Under the pieces are notes generated by a model. That model was not told the DNA's origin. It saw only the letters and a program-made list of their open reading frames with translations, and made no database searches. This document shows positions 27,148 to 36,416 of a stretch of DNA of 64,000 bases, piece by piece (positions within the stretch are counted from its first letter, which is position 1; each line of letters opens with the position of its first letter). Origin of the DNA: Bradyrhizobium quebecense (GTDB taxonomy: Bacteria > Pseudomonadota > Alphaproteobacteria > Rhizobiales > Xanthobacteraceae); NCBI RefSeq assembly GCF_013373795.3, contig NZ_CP088022.1, forward strand, positions 6,820,001 through 6,884,000. Direction: 5' to 3'. The position numbers and the translations under genes were made by a program.

Positions 27148-28464
27148 ATGTTGAGAGCGCCGTTCAGTTCCGAGTTTGATCCTTCCGAGGAAGCCGAAGG
27201 CAGTACCGATCCGTTGGGACTGCTGCCCAGCTACGAACGTCTCGCCGACCGCTTGTTGCCAGCCGTTACCGTACGGATGGGCCATCCACGCTTCGTAACG
27301 GCCATAGCGGTCGGCGCCCGCCTATTGGACGATTGGGACGACGATGCGGTTGCCGCAGACGGCATAACGCCGCCATGGCTCGTGTGGGAATGGTTTGTCG
27401 TCGAGGCGTTCGTGCGCTCGCAGAACTCCCCCTCAGCGAGGTCCGGCGTTCCCGGCATCCAGAAAGTTAGGCGGGCACTCCGCGACCAACGGCCTGTCTG
27501 TGCGACGGCCTATCTCAAAACTCCGAATGCGTTTGGCTTTACCGGCGTGTTTCGGCGCCTTGCCTATCGAGTCGGGATCATCACTGACGATGGCGCGCTC
27601 GACGACGGCGGCTATGAACTAGTTTCCGCATGGGCAACGGATCAAGGGCTCGACGGCTTCCTCGACGGGTCCGGGGGCGCCGGGCACGCCTTTCGTGAGC
27701 GGCTTCGGCGTGCGGTTGCTCAAGGCATGGACAAGGGACACACCACATACCAGTCTGGGGAGTTCTGGCGAGAGCTCGCGAGCCGCCTCGATCCGACAGC
27801 ACCGGGCCGCCGCGAAAAAACAATCCTGACTGAGCGCATTTTATCACGTGCCGGCGACGCCGAAATGATCGCGCACCTCAAAGACGCCCTGGTTGGGCAA
27901 GGTGGCGTCAGCGGGCGGGACCATGAAGCATCCTTTCTCCGAAAACTTGCTCGCAAGGCTCCCGCCGAGCTTCAACAACTGCTCACCGCGATCGATGCGT
28001 ATGAAATGTTTGGGCGCGTGATCACCGACGCGTTCGATGGCTTGCGCTATTGCGCATCGAGTAACGGTGGCGCGCCGGTAGGCGCCCAGATTTTCTCTGC
28101 GACAAAGTCTGCCCAGTCCGCGCTCGCACTCTTGGCCCCCAGCCTCGCGCGTGTTCGCTCCCATCCAACACTGCTGGAATGGGAACACGACGAGAAAGGC
28201 ATTGCACAAGCCGTCGACCGGTTCGACGAGGTTCGAACCACCGCCGACCTCTTTGATGCAATCCTCCATCATCACGATCAAGTTCAGAGCAAGAAGCCCC
28301 CACATGGGAAACGCGCTTGGTTCGAGCGTGGCCCGCACGGGCGGGTGGTTTTGCGCGCCGGCTATACCCTGCCCGAACCGCCTTCCGGCAAGGGCGGCTA
28401 TGTTCACGAATATCGCATTCCAACTTTTTCCGGTTTTCTCTCCGACTTGGGAGTCCTTCAATGA
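27148..28464 (+). CDS. Unknown protein of the nuclease-PLD-helicase operon (438 aa)
   Basis: I do not recognise this family. The 438 residues are soluble-looking, with a Trp-rich N-terminal region (WLVWEWFVVEAFVRSQ) and a mainly helical remainder; no Walker, nuclease or membrane motif is seen. The last four bases overlap the start of the PLD-family gene (ATGA), and it follows the nuclease-helicase by 26 bp, so it is an integral operon member. Because its partners are all nucleic-acid enzymes, a structural or DNA-recognition role is plausible. Confidence 0.72.
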   Translation: MLRAPFSSEFDPSEEAEGSTDPLGLLPSYERLADRLLPAVTVRMGHPRFVTAIAVGARLLDDWDDDAVAADGITPPWLVWEWFVVEAFVRSQNSPSARSGVPGIQKVRRALRDQRPVCATAYLKTPNAFGFTGVFRRLAYRVGIITDDGALDDGGYELVSAWATDQGLDGFLDGSGGAGHAFRERLRRAVAQGMDKGHTTYQSGEFWRELASRLDPTAPGRREKTILTERILSRAGDAEMIAHLKDALVGQGGVSGRDHEASFLRKLARKAPAELQQLLTAIDAYEMFGRVITDAFDGLRYCASSNGGAPVGAQIFSATKSAQSALALLAPSLARVRSHPTLLEWEHDEKGIAQAVDRFDEVRTTADLFDAILHHHDQVQSKKPPHGKRAWFERGPHGRVVLRAGYTLPEPPSGKGGYVHEYRIPTFSGFLSDLGVLQ

Positions 28465-30506
28465 GCGCTCGGCGTTCGTCGGCTTCCGAGCAACCGCGGG
28501 CGCGCCTGCTCGACCTTTGGACCCGCGAGGAAGCTTTTGGTCGCCCGCTCGGCTGCGTGGCAACAAGCTTTACGTTCGACGCCGAGCATTTTGAAGAGCA
28601 GTGCCTGGCGCGGTTCTTGTCGATCCAAAGCAATCCCAACGAAACCGCGAAAGCCTACCTCATCGAACGTGAAGAAAAGCTTGCTCAATGCTTCGCCTGT
28701 GTCCTTGTCGATGCCACGCATACCGCCGCCAACCGCAGCTTGCGTTGGCATATGTTGCCGGTCCGATTGCCGGGCGGCGGCATATTGCACGCTAAGCTCA
28801 CCCTGCTTGTGTGGGAGAATTTTATTCGGGTTCTGATCGGGTCCGCCAATCTGACGGAACCTGCTTACCGCCGAAATCAAGAGGTCATGGCCACGCTCGA
28901 TTTCGGTCCCGAGAGCAATGCTGCACCCGAACTGCTGCGCGCGTGTATTGCCTTCCTCCATCGCGTGCGAGGGTACGCCCCTGGCATCGATCGTACCGGC
29001 AGCGGACCACAAGTCGCTCTAGCGGACTTTTTATCATCCGTGGATCGACGGGCTCGCTCATTGCCGCCCGCGGATCGTGACGATGCCGAATGCGCGTTGA
29101 TACCCCTCGTCCCCGACGGGGATACGGTCATTCAGCAACTCGCCGCACGGTGGGTTGGACCACGGCCGGACCGTGCATGGGTGCTGAGCCCGTTTTTCGA
29201 CGAGGAGACCCGTGCCGGCGCCACAGCAGAAGCTTTTGCAGCCCTTCTCACGGTGCGCGGTAAACGTTGGCTAAGCTTTGCCGGGCCCGGACGGACCCTG
29301 CCGGACGGAACGGTGCAGATTGATGCACCAGCAACGCTCAAGAAATCTTCGCATCCATCACTCCAGCATACGTTTGCAGTCGTCGAACAGCGCATCGAGA
29401 TCGAAAGAAAACAGGAAGATCGGCCGCTTCACGCGAAATCCGTCTGGCTGGAGCGCGGCGACCGCGCTCTCTACATGCTTGGATCGAGCAATTTCACGGC
29501 TGCGGGGCTTGGCCTCCACCCCCGGCACAATATCGAATTGAACCTCGCCTACATCATCCGTGATCGCGCGTCGCGTTTCGGAAAGCTCTGCGCGCAGTCG
29601 TGGCCACACGAGAATGAACTCGAGGACATCGAGAGTGTCCAGTTTCTCGGCGGATCACCTGACTCGGCCGACAACTTGGATGCTCCACCCTTGCCGGCCG
29701 CTTTCGGCCTGGCGCTATTCTGCCTGGACAAACATGGCGCGCGCCTTGAACTTGAGATCGGCACCGACGCGCCGCTGGTCTTTGAGATCCTGTCCAATGA
29801 GCACGGATCACTCCTAGACAATCAGGGCTGGGCAAGCAGCGGAAGTCCGCATGCCGTCGTTCTTCCCTGGGACACGAAGCGACCTCCCAGCTCGCTCGAA
29901 GTTCGCTGGCATGACGCTGCGAAGCACGAATGGAGCGCGCCATGGATCGTGAATGTTGCCGATACGTCGGCCCTGCCGCCACCCGATGAGCTCGGAAGCC
30001 TTTCGCTCGCGGAACTTATTGAGATTCTTACGTCCGCGCGCCCGCTGCACGAGGTTGTTCTTCGTATCCTTCAGCGCCGGGAAAGCCAGAAACAGCCTGG
30101 AACGGCTATCGAGGTTGATCCGCACAAAAGAGTCGACACAAGCCAATTCCTGCTGCGTCGCATGCGGCGCGTTGCCCAGGCGCTGGAGGGTATGCGTGAA
30201 CGCATGCAACAGCCGGTGAGCTCCCTCGACGCTCTTCGCTGGCGCCTGCGCGGGCCGATCGGACCCGTTGCCCTGGCCAAGCGGCTCTCGGCCGAAGATT
30301 CGGAAGGTGCAGCGTTCATGATCGCCGAGGTCGCCGCCACACTGCGCAGCGTCGTGTGGAGGCCTTTGGGCACGCTCGACAAGCATGCCATTGGCCTCGA
30401 AGTCAGCGAGATCACCCGGTCATTGCAGGAGCTTGCCCACGCGGCACCCGCCCCGTCCGGTCTTGCCGCCTATGTCGCGACCTCTTTTGAGGAGCTGCTA
30501 TCGTGA
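28461..30506 (+). CDS. Phospholipase D-family (HKD) nuclease-like protein
   Basis: Start at the ATG at 28461, overlapping the preceding stop; the open frame extends upstream only as overlap. The 681-residue product has two HKD-type half sites: HAKLTLL near 110 with GSANLT near 128, and LHAKSVWL near 323 with GSSNFTAAGLG near 341. In PLD-family nucleases the paired His/Lys residues form one phosphodiesterase centre. The C-terminal 300 residues are unassigned and helical. It overlaps the helicase gene by 4 bp, and PLD plus SNF2-type helicase pairs recur in defence islands such as DISARM. Confidence 0.83.
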   Translation: MSARRSSASEQPRARLLDLWTREEAFGRPLGCVATSFTFDAEHFEEQCLARFLSIQSNPNETAKAYLIEREEKLAQCFACVLVDATHTAANRSLRWHMLPVRLPGGGILHAKLTLLVWENFIRVLIGSANLTEPAYRRNQEVMATLDFGPESNAAPELLRACIAFLHRVRGYAPGIDRTGSGPQVALADFLSSVDRRARSLPPADRDDAECALIPLVPDGDTVIQQLAARWVGPRPDRAWVLSPFFDEETRAGATAEAFAALLTVRGKRWLSFAGPGRTLPDGTVQIDAPATLKKSSHPSLQHTFAVVEQRIEIERKQEDRPLHAKSVWLERGDRALYMLGSSNFTAAGLGLHPRHNIELNLAYIIRDRASRFGKLCAQSWPHENELEDIESVQFLGGSPDSADNLDAPPLPAAFGLALFCLDKHGARLELEIGTDAPLVFEILSNEHGSLLDNQGWASSGSPHAVVLPWDTKRPPSSLEVRWHDAAKHEWSAPWIVNVADTSALPPPDELGSLSLAELIEILTSARPLHEVVLRILQRRESQKQPGTAIEVDPHKRVDTSQFLLRRMRRVAQALEGMRERMQQPVSSLDALRWRLRGPIGPVALAKRLSAEDSEGAAFMIAEVAATLRSVVWRPLGTLDKHAIGLEVSEITRSLQELAHAAPAPSGLAAYVATSFEELLS

Positions 30507-33349
30507 CTTGGCCCGTTGATACCGGCGATCTCGGCGAGCGTCTCGATCTCAGAAACGATCGCGTCAGCAGCGAGGATGCGTTACGGCAACAGCGAACGAT
30601 CGCGGAGATTCTGCGCCGGCTCGGCAATCAGCCAGGCATCGTGCTGGCCGATGAAGTTGGCATGGGTAAAACATTTGTCGCGCTTGGCGTTGCGATGAAG
30701 GCGGCCCTCTCCGACCGCGGGAAGCGGCCCGTCGTCATCATGGTGCCCGCTTCACTACACGAGAAATGGCCTCGCGATTTTAAGGTATTCGTCGATCGCG
30801 CGATCCAGCGCTCCGATGACAAGGCGCTTCGCGCCAAACCTGTTGCGTCAGCGCTCGAATTTTTCCGACTCATCGATAGCGAAGCCAGGAACCGTCCGCA
30901 GATCATTTTTCTCAAGCATGGAGCTTTCCATGTGCAGAACATTGATCAGTGGGTACGTCTCGCACTGATCAAGCGCGCGATCAGCGGCATACATCTCGGC
31001 GAAAAGCGAAATGCGTTGCCCAGGTTTGCCGCCGACTTGCTGCGAACCAAGTCCTCCTACAATGACCCGGAGCTCTTCGCCAAGCTGCTGCGTATCCCCA
31101 ATCGAGAATGGCGGCTCGTCATCAACGAACACTATCGGGCCCGCCCCGATCTTCAACTCCATGACACGCCCATTCCCGAGGCGATTCAGAAAGTGCTCGA
31201 TTCGAGCGACATCGATGTCGCCGAATTGCGCGACTGCTTGCGCGAATTGCCTGCCAGGGAGTCGGCTTTCATCAACGAGCGACTGGAGCGCGCACGCCGC
31301 GCGATTAACGATGCGCTGCGAACGATGTGGCCATCGACCCTCGCGAAAGCCCGGTTTCGCTCTCCCCTTCTGATCATGGACGAAGCCCATCATCTGAAAA
31401 ATCCGGCGACCCGCTTGGCGTCCCTCTTTGTGACCGATGAAGCGCGGGAGGATGCCGGCACCATCACGGGCGCGTTGGAGGGGTCGTTCGAGCGGATGAT
31501 GTTCTTGACGGCCACGCCATTTCAGCTCGGGCATCATGAACTGCTAAACGTGATCGACCGATTCCGCGGCGTGGCCTGGAAAACGATGCCCCACTACACA
31601 AAGGAGCAGTTTGAAGCGGAACTGGAGGCGCTCGGTAAGACACTGGACTGCGCACAACACCGCGCGGCCGAACTCGACAAGCGATGGGCTTCCCTCCGTG
31701 AAGGCGATCTCGTCGATAAAAGCGGCCGGGAGGTGTCTATCGACGATTGGTGGCAAAGTGCCGCCGCTGATTCCAAGGATCGCCCGGAACGCATTCAAAT
31801 GGTCATGCGATCCTTCCATCAGGCCCAGGCCGCGATGAAAGAAGCCGAGGCGCCGCTGCGCAAATGGGTTGTCCGCCACCTGCGCGATCCAATGCTTCCG
31901 GGCACCAACGTGCCGCGGCGTTCGCGACATTCCGGCCGGGCGCTTTCTTTGTCGCTCGAAGGCGATGGCGGTCTGCCTGTGGGCGACGAGGCTTTGCTTC
32001 CGTTCTTACTCGCCGCTCGTGCCCAGGCTGTGGTTGTGCGCGAAGGCATAAAGGCCGGACGGGCGACATTTGCGGAAGGGCTAGCGTCGAGTTACGAAGC
32101 TTTCCTTGAGACGCGACGCAACGGATCGTCCCACGAGGACGAGGAACAGGAACTCAAGGCGGCGCTGCCCGGCCAGCTCGTTAACCGTTACGTTGAGAAG
32201 CTGACGACGGCGCTTCCCGATGAAGCTGCTTATGCCCAGCATCCGAAGATTGCCCCGCTGATTGCGCGGGTTCTCGATCTTTGGCGGCACCGCGAGAAAG
32301 TGGTGGTCTTCTGTCATTACCGTGAGACCGGGCGAGCCATCGTAAGGCACCTGTCGGCGGCGCTGGAACGACAGCTTTGGAGCGACGCTGCACAAAGATT
32401 TGGGCTTGAGCAAGAAGCCGTCCGAAAAGCCGTTGCCGATTTTGGGGCACGCTTCGACACGAATGGGGGCATGCGTCAGCCCTTGCACGAGGAATTGGCT
32501 CGGCGCCTCGCGCCTTACGTTGAATTGAGTAGCGAGGAGCGAAATCACATACAGGATGTCGTTCGGCGCTTCGTCCGAACGCCGCTGTTTGTCGCCCGCC
32601 ACTTCGACATCGACGCGCGCTCAGGCGAATCCACATTGCGGGAGGCGTTCGGCACGCGCGACTTGTCCGGCATCTCCCTGGGCGAGAAGATCGATTCGTT
32701 CTTGAAATTCATCGCTAGGCGATGCTCGCATCCTGAGCGAAAGGATTACCTCGAAGCCCTGAGCCGAATGCAGCCGGGGATTCGCGGGGAAACCCTGCGC
32801 GAGAATGACGATGATTTGAGCCAGATGAAAGGGATTAGCGTGATGCCCAACATCCGGCTCGCCAACGGGCTGGTGAAGCAAGAGACGCGCCAACGGCTGA
32901 TGCTAGCTTTTAATACCCCGTTTTTTCCGGAGGTCCTTGTCGCCTCAAGCGTGCTTGCCGAGGGCGTCGATCTCCACCTCAGCTGCCGGCATGTGATCCA
33001 TCATGATTTAAGCTGGAATCCAAGCACCCTTGAGCAGCGAACGGGCCGTGTCGATAGAATCGGCGCCATAGCCGAAACGGTCCGAAAACCGATCGAGGTT
33101 TTCCTTCCGTATGTGGGTGGGACACAGGATGAGAAACAATTTCGTGTCGTCATGGACCGGGAGCGCTGGTTCCAAGTACTGATGGGCGCCGACTATCGAA
33201 CCGATGAGCACTTTACCGAAAAGGCGGCGGAGCGGATTCCCCTGCCCGTCGCCGCTGCGAGGGCGCTCGCGTTCGACTTATCGGTCAAGTCTGCCTGCGA
33301 TGCCCGGAAACATGAAGAGTCGCCAATTGGTGCGCGACAGACAACCTAG
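30503..33349 (+). CDS. SNF2-like DEAD/DEAH helicase of the PLD operon
   Basis: The 948-residue product starts at GTG 30503 inside the previous gene's stop (GTGA). Motif I is LADEVGMGKTF near 49-58, motif II DEAHHLKN near 293, motif III FLTATPFQLGH near 333, and motifs V/VI VLAEGVDL and QRTGRVDRIG near 845. This is the SNF2/RapA-like SF2 arrangement: a DNA translocase rather than a strand-separating helicase. Two large inserts (about 120-270 and 400-480) are unassigned. It closes the operon begun by the WYL gene. Confidence 0.88.
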   Translation: MTWPVDTGDLGERLDLRNDRVSSEDALRQQRTIAEILRRLGNQPGIVLADEVGMGKTFVALGVAMKAALSDRGKRPVVIMVPASLHEKWPRDFKVFVDRAIQRSDDKALRAKPVASALEFFRLIDSEARNRPQIIFLKHGAFHVQNIDQWVRLALIKRAISGIHLGEKRNALPRFAADLLRTKSSYNDPELFAKLLRIPNREWRLVINEHYRARPDLQLHDTPIPEAIQKVLDSSDIDVAELRDCLRELPARESAFINERLERARRAINDALRTMWPSTLAKARFRSPLLIMDEAHHLKNPATRLASLFVTDEAREDAGTITGALEGSFERMMFLTATPFQLGHHELLNVIDRFRGVAWKTMPHYTKEQFEAELEALGKTLDCAQHRAAELDKRWASLREGDLVDKSGREVSIDDWWQSAAADSKDRPERIQMVMRSFHQAQAAMKEAEAPLRKWVVRHLRDPMLPGTNVPRRSRHSGRALSLSLEGDGGLPVGDEALLPFLLAARAQAVVVREGIKAGRATFAEGLASSYEAFLETRRNGSSHEDEEQELKAALPGQLVNRYVEKLTTALPDEAAYAQHPKIAPLIARVLDLWRHREKVVVFCHYRETGRAIVRHLSAALERQLWSDAAQRFGLEQEAVRKAVADFGARFDTNGGMRQPLHEELARRLAPYVELSSEERNHIQDVVRRFVRTPLFVARHFDIDARSGESTLREAFGTRDLSGISLGEKIDSFLKFIARRCSHPERKDYLEALSRMQPGIRGETLRENDDDLSQMKGISVMPNIRLANGLVKQETRQRLMLAFNTPFFPEVLVASSVLAEGVDLHLSCRHVIHHDLSWNPSTLEQRTGRVDRIGAIAETVRKPIEVFLPYVGGTQDEKQFRVVMDRERWFQVLMGADYRTDEHFTEKAAERIPLPVAAARALAFDLSVKSACDARKHEESPIGARQTT

Positions 33350-33687
33350 AGGTCAGGCGCTAACGCATAGAAAATCGCGACGGATCAGTAGTTGAGCGAT
33401 GGTCTACTTTAATAAATACTTCAATAGCTTGCTAGCTCGACTTTCCAAGCCCATCACTATGCACTTCCAAGTTCGAACGAGCCTGGGCAGGAGCGGGTGA
33501 GACGTCTGAGTGACGAGGCTGACCAGTCAGGTGGTCGGCCGCGAAGGCGGTGACGCAACCAGGGGGTACTACGTCTCCTTGATCTGGATTCCGAGAAACG
33601 AGCCGCTAATATCTGCAAACATCAGCGCAACCCCCGACGCAAATGACGCCGGTGGCGCTCAACAAATGTAGGCGTCACCTCTCGATG
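33350..33687. other. Intergenic region before the sacsin-type gene
   Basis: These 338 bp follow the helicase operon. An alternative ATG at 33643 would extend the sacsin-type protein by 15 residues. Apart from a possible promoter for that gene, I see no feature. Confidence 0.4.
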
Positions 33688-33927
33688 TCAAAACAACGCA
33701 GCGAAGTCCTGATCCGAGTTACCGACGACGCCCTCATCGTGGCGAACGACGGCCGACCTGTTTCTCGCCTCGGTGTTCTTGCGCTCTGCGCGTCCGATCT
33801 CTCTGAGAAGAGTGGACGCGAAGACGAGAAACCTGAGGATTATCCCCATACGCCCGACAAAGAGCTGCTCCAAGCCATCGCAAACAGCGCCATCGGCGTG
33901 TATCGGGCCGACCCAAACCGTCCGAAG

Positions 33928-33933
33928 CGCGAT
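33928..33933. repeat. Target-site duplication of IS21 copy B, left (CGCGAT)
   Basis: CGCGAT precedes the left IS end and is repeated at 36411-36416. Confidence 0.88.
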
Positions 33934-34027
33934 TGTGTTTCGGCATGGAATAAGGACCCCCGTTTCGGGGTGATCGGCATCCAATCGGGACCCCGGGATA
34001 AGGGTCCACAGTGGCTTCCATCGAGTC

Positions 34028-35545
34028 ATGGAAGCCGAGGTTGGGATGCTGGTGGTGGAGACGATTGGTAAGATCCGTCGCGCCTACTTTGTTGATGGTC
34101 GTCCGATCAAGGCGATCTGCCGAGAACTTGGCGTATCGCGGAAGGTGGTTCGCAAGGTCATTCGTTCTCAAGCGACGGAGTTCCGGTACGAGCGCGAGAC
34201 GCAGCCGCTCCCGAAGATGGGTGCCTGGAGTGCCGAGCTTGATCGGTTGCTGGCAGGGAATGAGAGCAAGGCGGCGCGGGAACGGCTGACGCTGATCCGG
34301 CTATTCGAGGAACTCCGCGGCCTGGGTTATGCCGGCGGCTATGATGCGGTTCGTCGATACGCCCGACGGTGGACCAAGGAACGCGGCACCTCGACAGCGT
34401 CGGCTTATGTGCCGCTGAGCTTTGCACCAGGCGAAGCCTACCAGTTCGACTGGAGCCACGAGGTGGTCCTGCTGAGCGGCACCACGGTGATGGTGAAGGC
34501 TGCTCATGTTCGGCTCTGTCACAGTCGCATGCTGTTCGTGCGGGCCTATCCGCGGGAGACGCAGGAGATGGTGTTCGACGCCCACGACCGGGCATTCGCC
34601 CTGTTCAAAGGCACCTGCACCCGCGGCATCTACGACAACATGAAGACCGCGGTGGAGACGATCTTTGTCGGTAAAGGCCGTCTCTACAATCGCCGCTTCC
34701 TGCAGATGTGCAGCCACTATCTGGTCGATCCGGTCGCCTGTACGCCAGCGTCGGGCTGGGAGAAGGGGCAGGTCGAGAACCAGGTCGGGCTGGTCCGGGA
34801 GCGCTTCTTCACGCCGCGGCTGCGGTTCAAAAACCTCGACGAGTTAAACGCCTGGCTGCTCGACAAGTGCATCGCCTACGCCAAGGCTCATCGCCATCCG
34901 GAGCTGGTCGATCAGACGATCTGGGACGTGTTCGAAGCCGAACGCCCCAAACTCGTTCCCTATGCCGGCCGCTTCGACGGCTTCCATGCGGTGACAGCAT
35001 CGGTCTCGAAGACCTGCCTGGTGCGCTTCGACAACAACAAGTACTCGGTCGCAGCCAGTGCAGTCGGACGACCGGTCGAGGTTCAAGCCTATGCCGATCG
35101 CATCGTGATCCGTCAGGATGGACGTATCGTTGCCGAGCACCCGCGATCCTTTGGCCGCGGCGATACCGTCTACGACCCCTGGCATTATGTGCCGGTGCTC
35201 GCCCGCAAACCCGGCGCCTTGCGCAACGGTGCTCCCTTCAAAGACTGGGTGCTGCCGGCCGCGATCGAGCGGATCCGGCGCAAGCTGGCCAGCACCGACG
35301 ATGGCAATCGGCAGATGGTCGACATCCTCACCGCGGTGCTGACTGACGGTCTGTCCGCGGTGGAAGCGGCTTGTGCCGAAGCGCTCAGTCACAGCGTCCA
35401 TTCCGCCGATGTCGTTCTCAATATCCTGGCCCGTCAACGTGAACCCGCCCCACCGGCCAACATCATGACGCCGGCCGCACTGACGCTCCGTCATGCACCG
35501 ATCGCCGATTGTGCCCGCTACGACAACCTCCGGAGGACCATCTGA
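34028..35545 (+). CDS. istA: IS21-family transposase IstA (copy B)
   Basis: 505 residues, identical in protein sequence to copy A, with the DDE residues D141, D203 and E250 intact. The stop shares a base with the istB start. It should be fully active and able to mobilise all three copies. Confidence 0.97.
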   Translation: MEAEVGMLVVETIGKIRRAYFVDGRPIKAICRELGVSRKVVRKVIRSQATEFRYERETQPLPKMGAWSAELDRLLAGNESKAARERLTLIRLFEELRGLGYAGGYDAVRRYARRWTKERGTSTASAYVPLSFAPGEAYQFDWSHEVVLLSGTTVMVKAAHVRLCHSRMLFVRAYPRETQEMVFDAHDRAFALFKGTCTRGIYDNMKTAVETIFVGKGRLYNRRFLQMCSHYLVDPVACTPASGWEKGQVENQVGLVRERFFTPRLRFKNLDELNAWLLDKCIAYAKAHRHPELVDQTIWDVFEAERPKLVPYAGRFDGFHAVTASVSKTCLVRFDNNKYSVAASAVGRPVEVQAYADRIVIRQDGRIVAEHPRSFGRGDTVYDPWHYVPVLARKPGALRNGAPFKDWVLPAAIERIRRKLASTDDGNRQMVDILTAVLTDGLSAVEAACAEALSHSVHSADVVLNILARQREPAPPANIMTPAALTLRHAPIADCARYDNLRRTI

Positions 35546-36408
35546 TGGAACGAACCCAAATCTTCGACCTCATGGGCGAACTTAAGCTCTACGGCATGAA
35601 GGCTGCCTTCGACGAGATCATGGCAACTGCCGTCAAGCGCCAGCACGAGCCTCAACGCATTGTCGGCGACCTGCTCAACGCCGAGATCAACGAGAAGCAA
35701 GCCAGGTCGATCAAATACCAGCTCACCATTGCCAAGCTGCCGCTCGCCAAGGACATCGCCGACTTCCAGTTCGACGGCACGCCGATCAATCAGACTCTCG
35801 TCAATGATCTCGCTGGCGGCGGCTTCATCGCCCAACAACGCAACGTCGTGCTGGTTGGCGGCACCGGTACAGGCAAAACCCACCTGGCCATTGCCATCGC
35901 CAGAAGTTGCATCCGCGATGGCGCCAGAGGACGCTTCTACAACGTAGTCGACCTCGTCAACCGGCTCGAGACCGAGACCCGCAACGGTCGGCAGGGACGG
36001 CTCGCCGAGCATCTGACCCGCATGGACTTCATCGTTCTCGACGAGCTGGGCTATCTGCCGTTCGCGCAATCCGGCGGTCAGCTCCTGTTCCATCTCATCA
36101 GCCGGCTCTACGAGCGCACCTCCATCATTGTCACCACCAATCTTGCGTTCGGCGAATGGCCCAGTGTGTTCGGTGATGCCAAAATGACCACCGCGCTACT
36201 CGACCGATTGACCCATCACTGCGACATCGTCGAGACCGGCAACGACAGCTGGCGATTCAAAAGCCGCGACGATGTTCAAACAACCCGCGCTCGCGCCGTC
36301 TCCGCAACCCCGACCAGCTCCGACGACCCGAGCGCTACCAGCAGAGCACGCCGATCAAAGGGGTCCCTTTTGGATGCCGATAGGGGGTCCCAGTCGAACG
36401 CCGATTGA
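35545..36408 (+). CDS. istB: IS21 helper ATPase IstB (copy B)
   Basis: 287 residues, identical to the copy A protein, with an intact Walker A GGTGTGKT and its C-terminus running into the right terminal repeats. Confidence 0.96.
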   Translation: MERTQIFDLMGELKLYGMKAAFDEIMATAVKRQHEPQRIVGDLLNAEINEKQARSIKYQLTIAKLPLAKDIADFQFDGTPINQTLVNDLAGGGFIAQQRNVVLVGGTGTGKTHLAIAIARSCIRDGARGRFYNVVDLVNRLETETRNGRQGRLAEHLTRMDFIVLDELGYLPFAQSGGQLLFHLISRLYERTSIIVTTNLAFGEWPSVFGDAKMTTALLDRLTHHCDIVETGNDSWRFKSRDDVQTTRARAVSATPTSSDDPSATSRARRSKGSLLDADRGSQSNAD

Positions 36409-36410
36409 CA

Positions 36411-36416
36411 CGCGAT
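36411..36416. repeat. Target-site duplication of IS21 copy B, right (CGCGAT)
   Basis: CGCGAT directly follows the IS end ...TTGACA and matches 33928-33933. Confidence 0.88.

Larger units (their letters stand above)
33934..36410 (+). mobile_element. IS21-family element, copy B (2477 bp)
   Basis: Same length and ends as copy A, with identical IstA and IstB protein sequences. It is flanked by a 6-bp duplication and inserted in the same orientation as its host gene, the sacsin-type ATPase. Confidence 0.96.
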
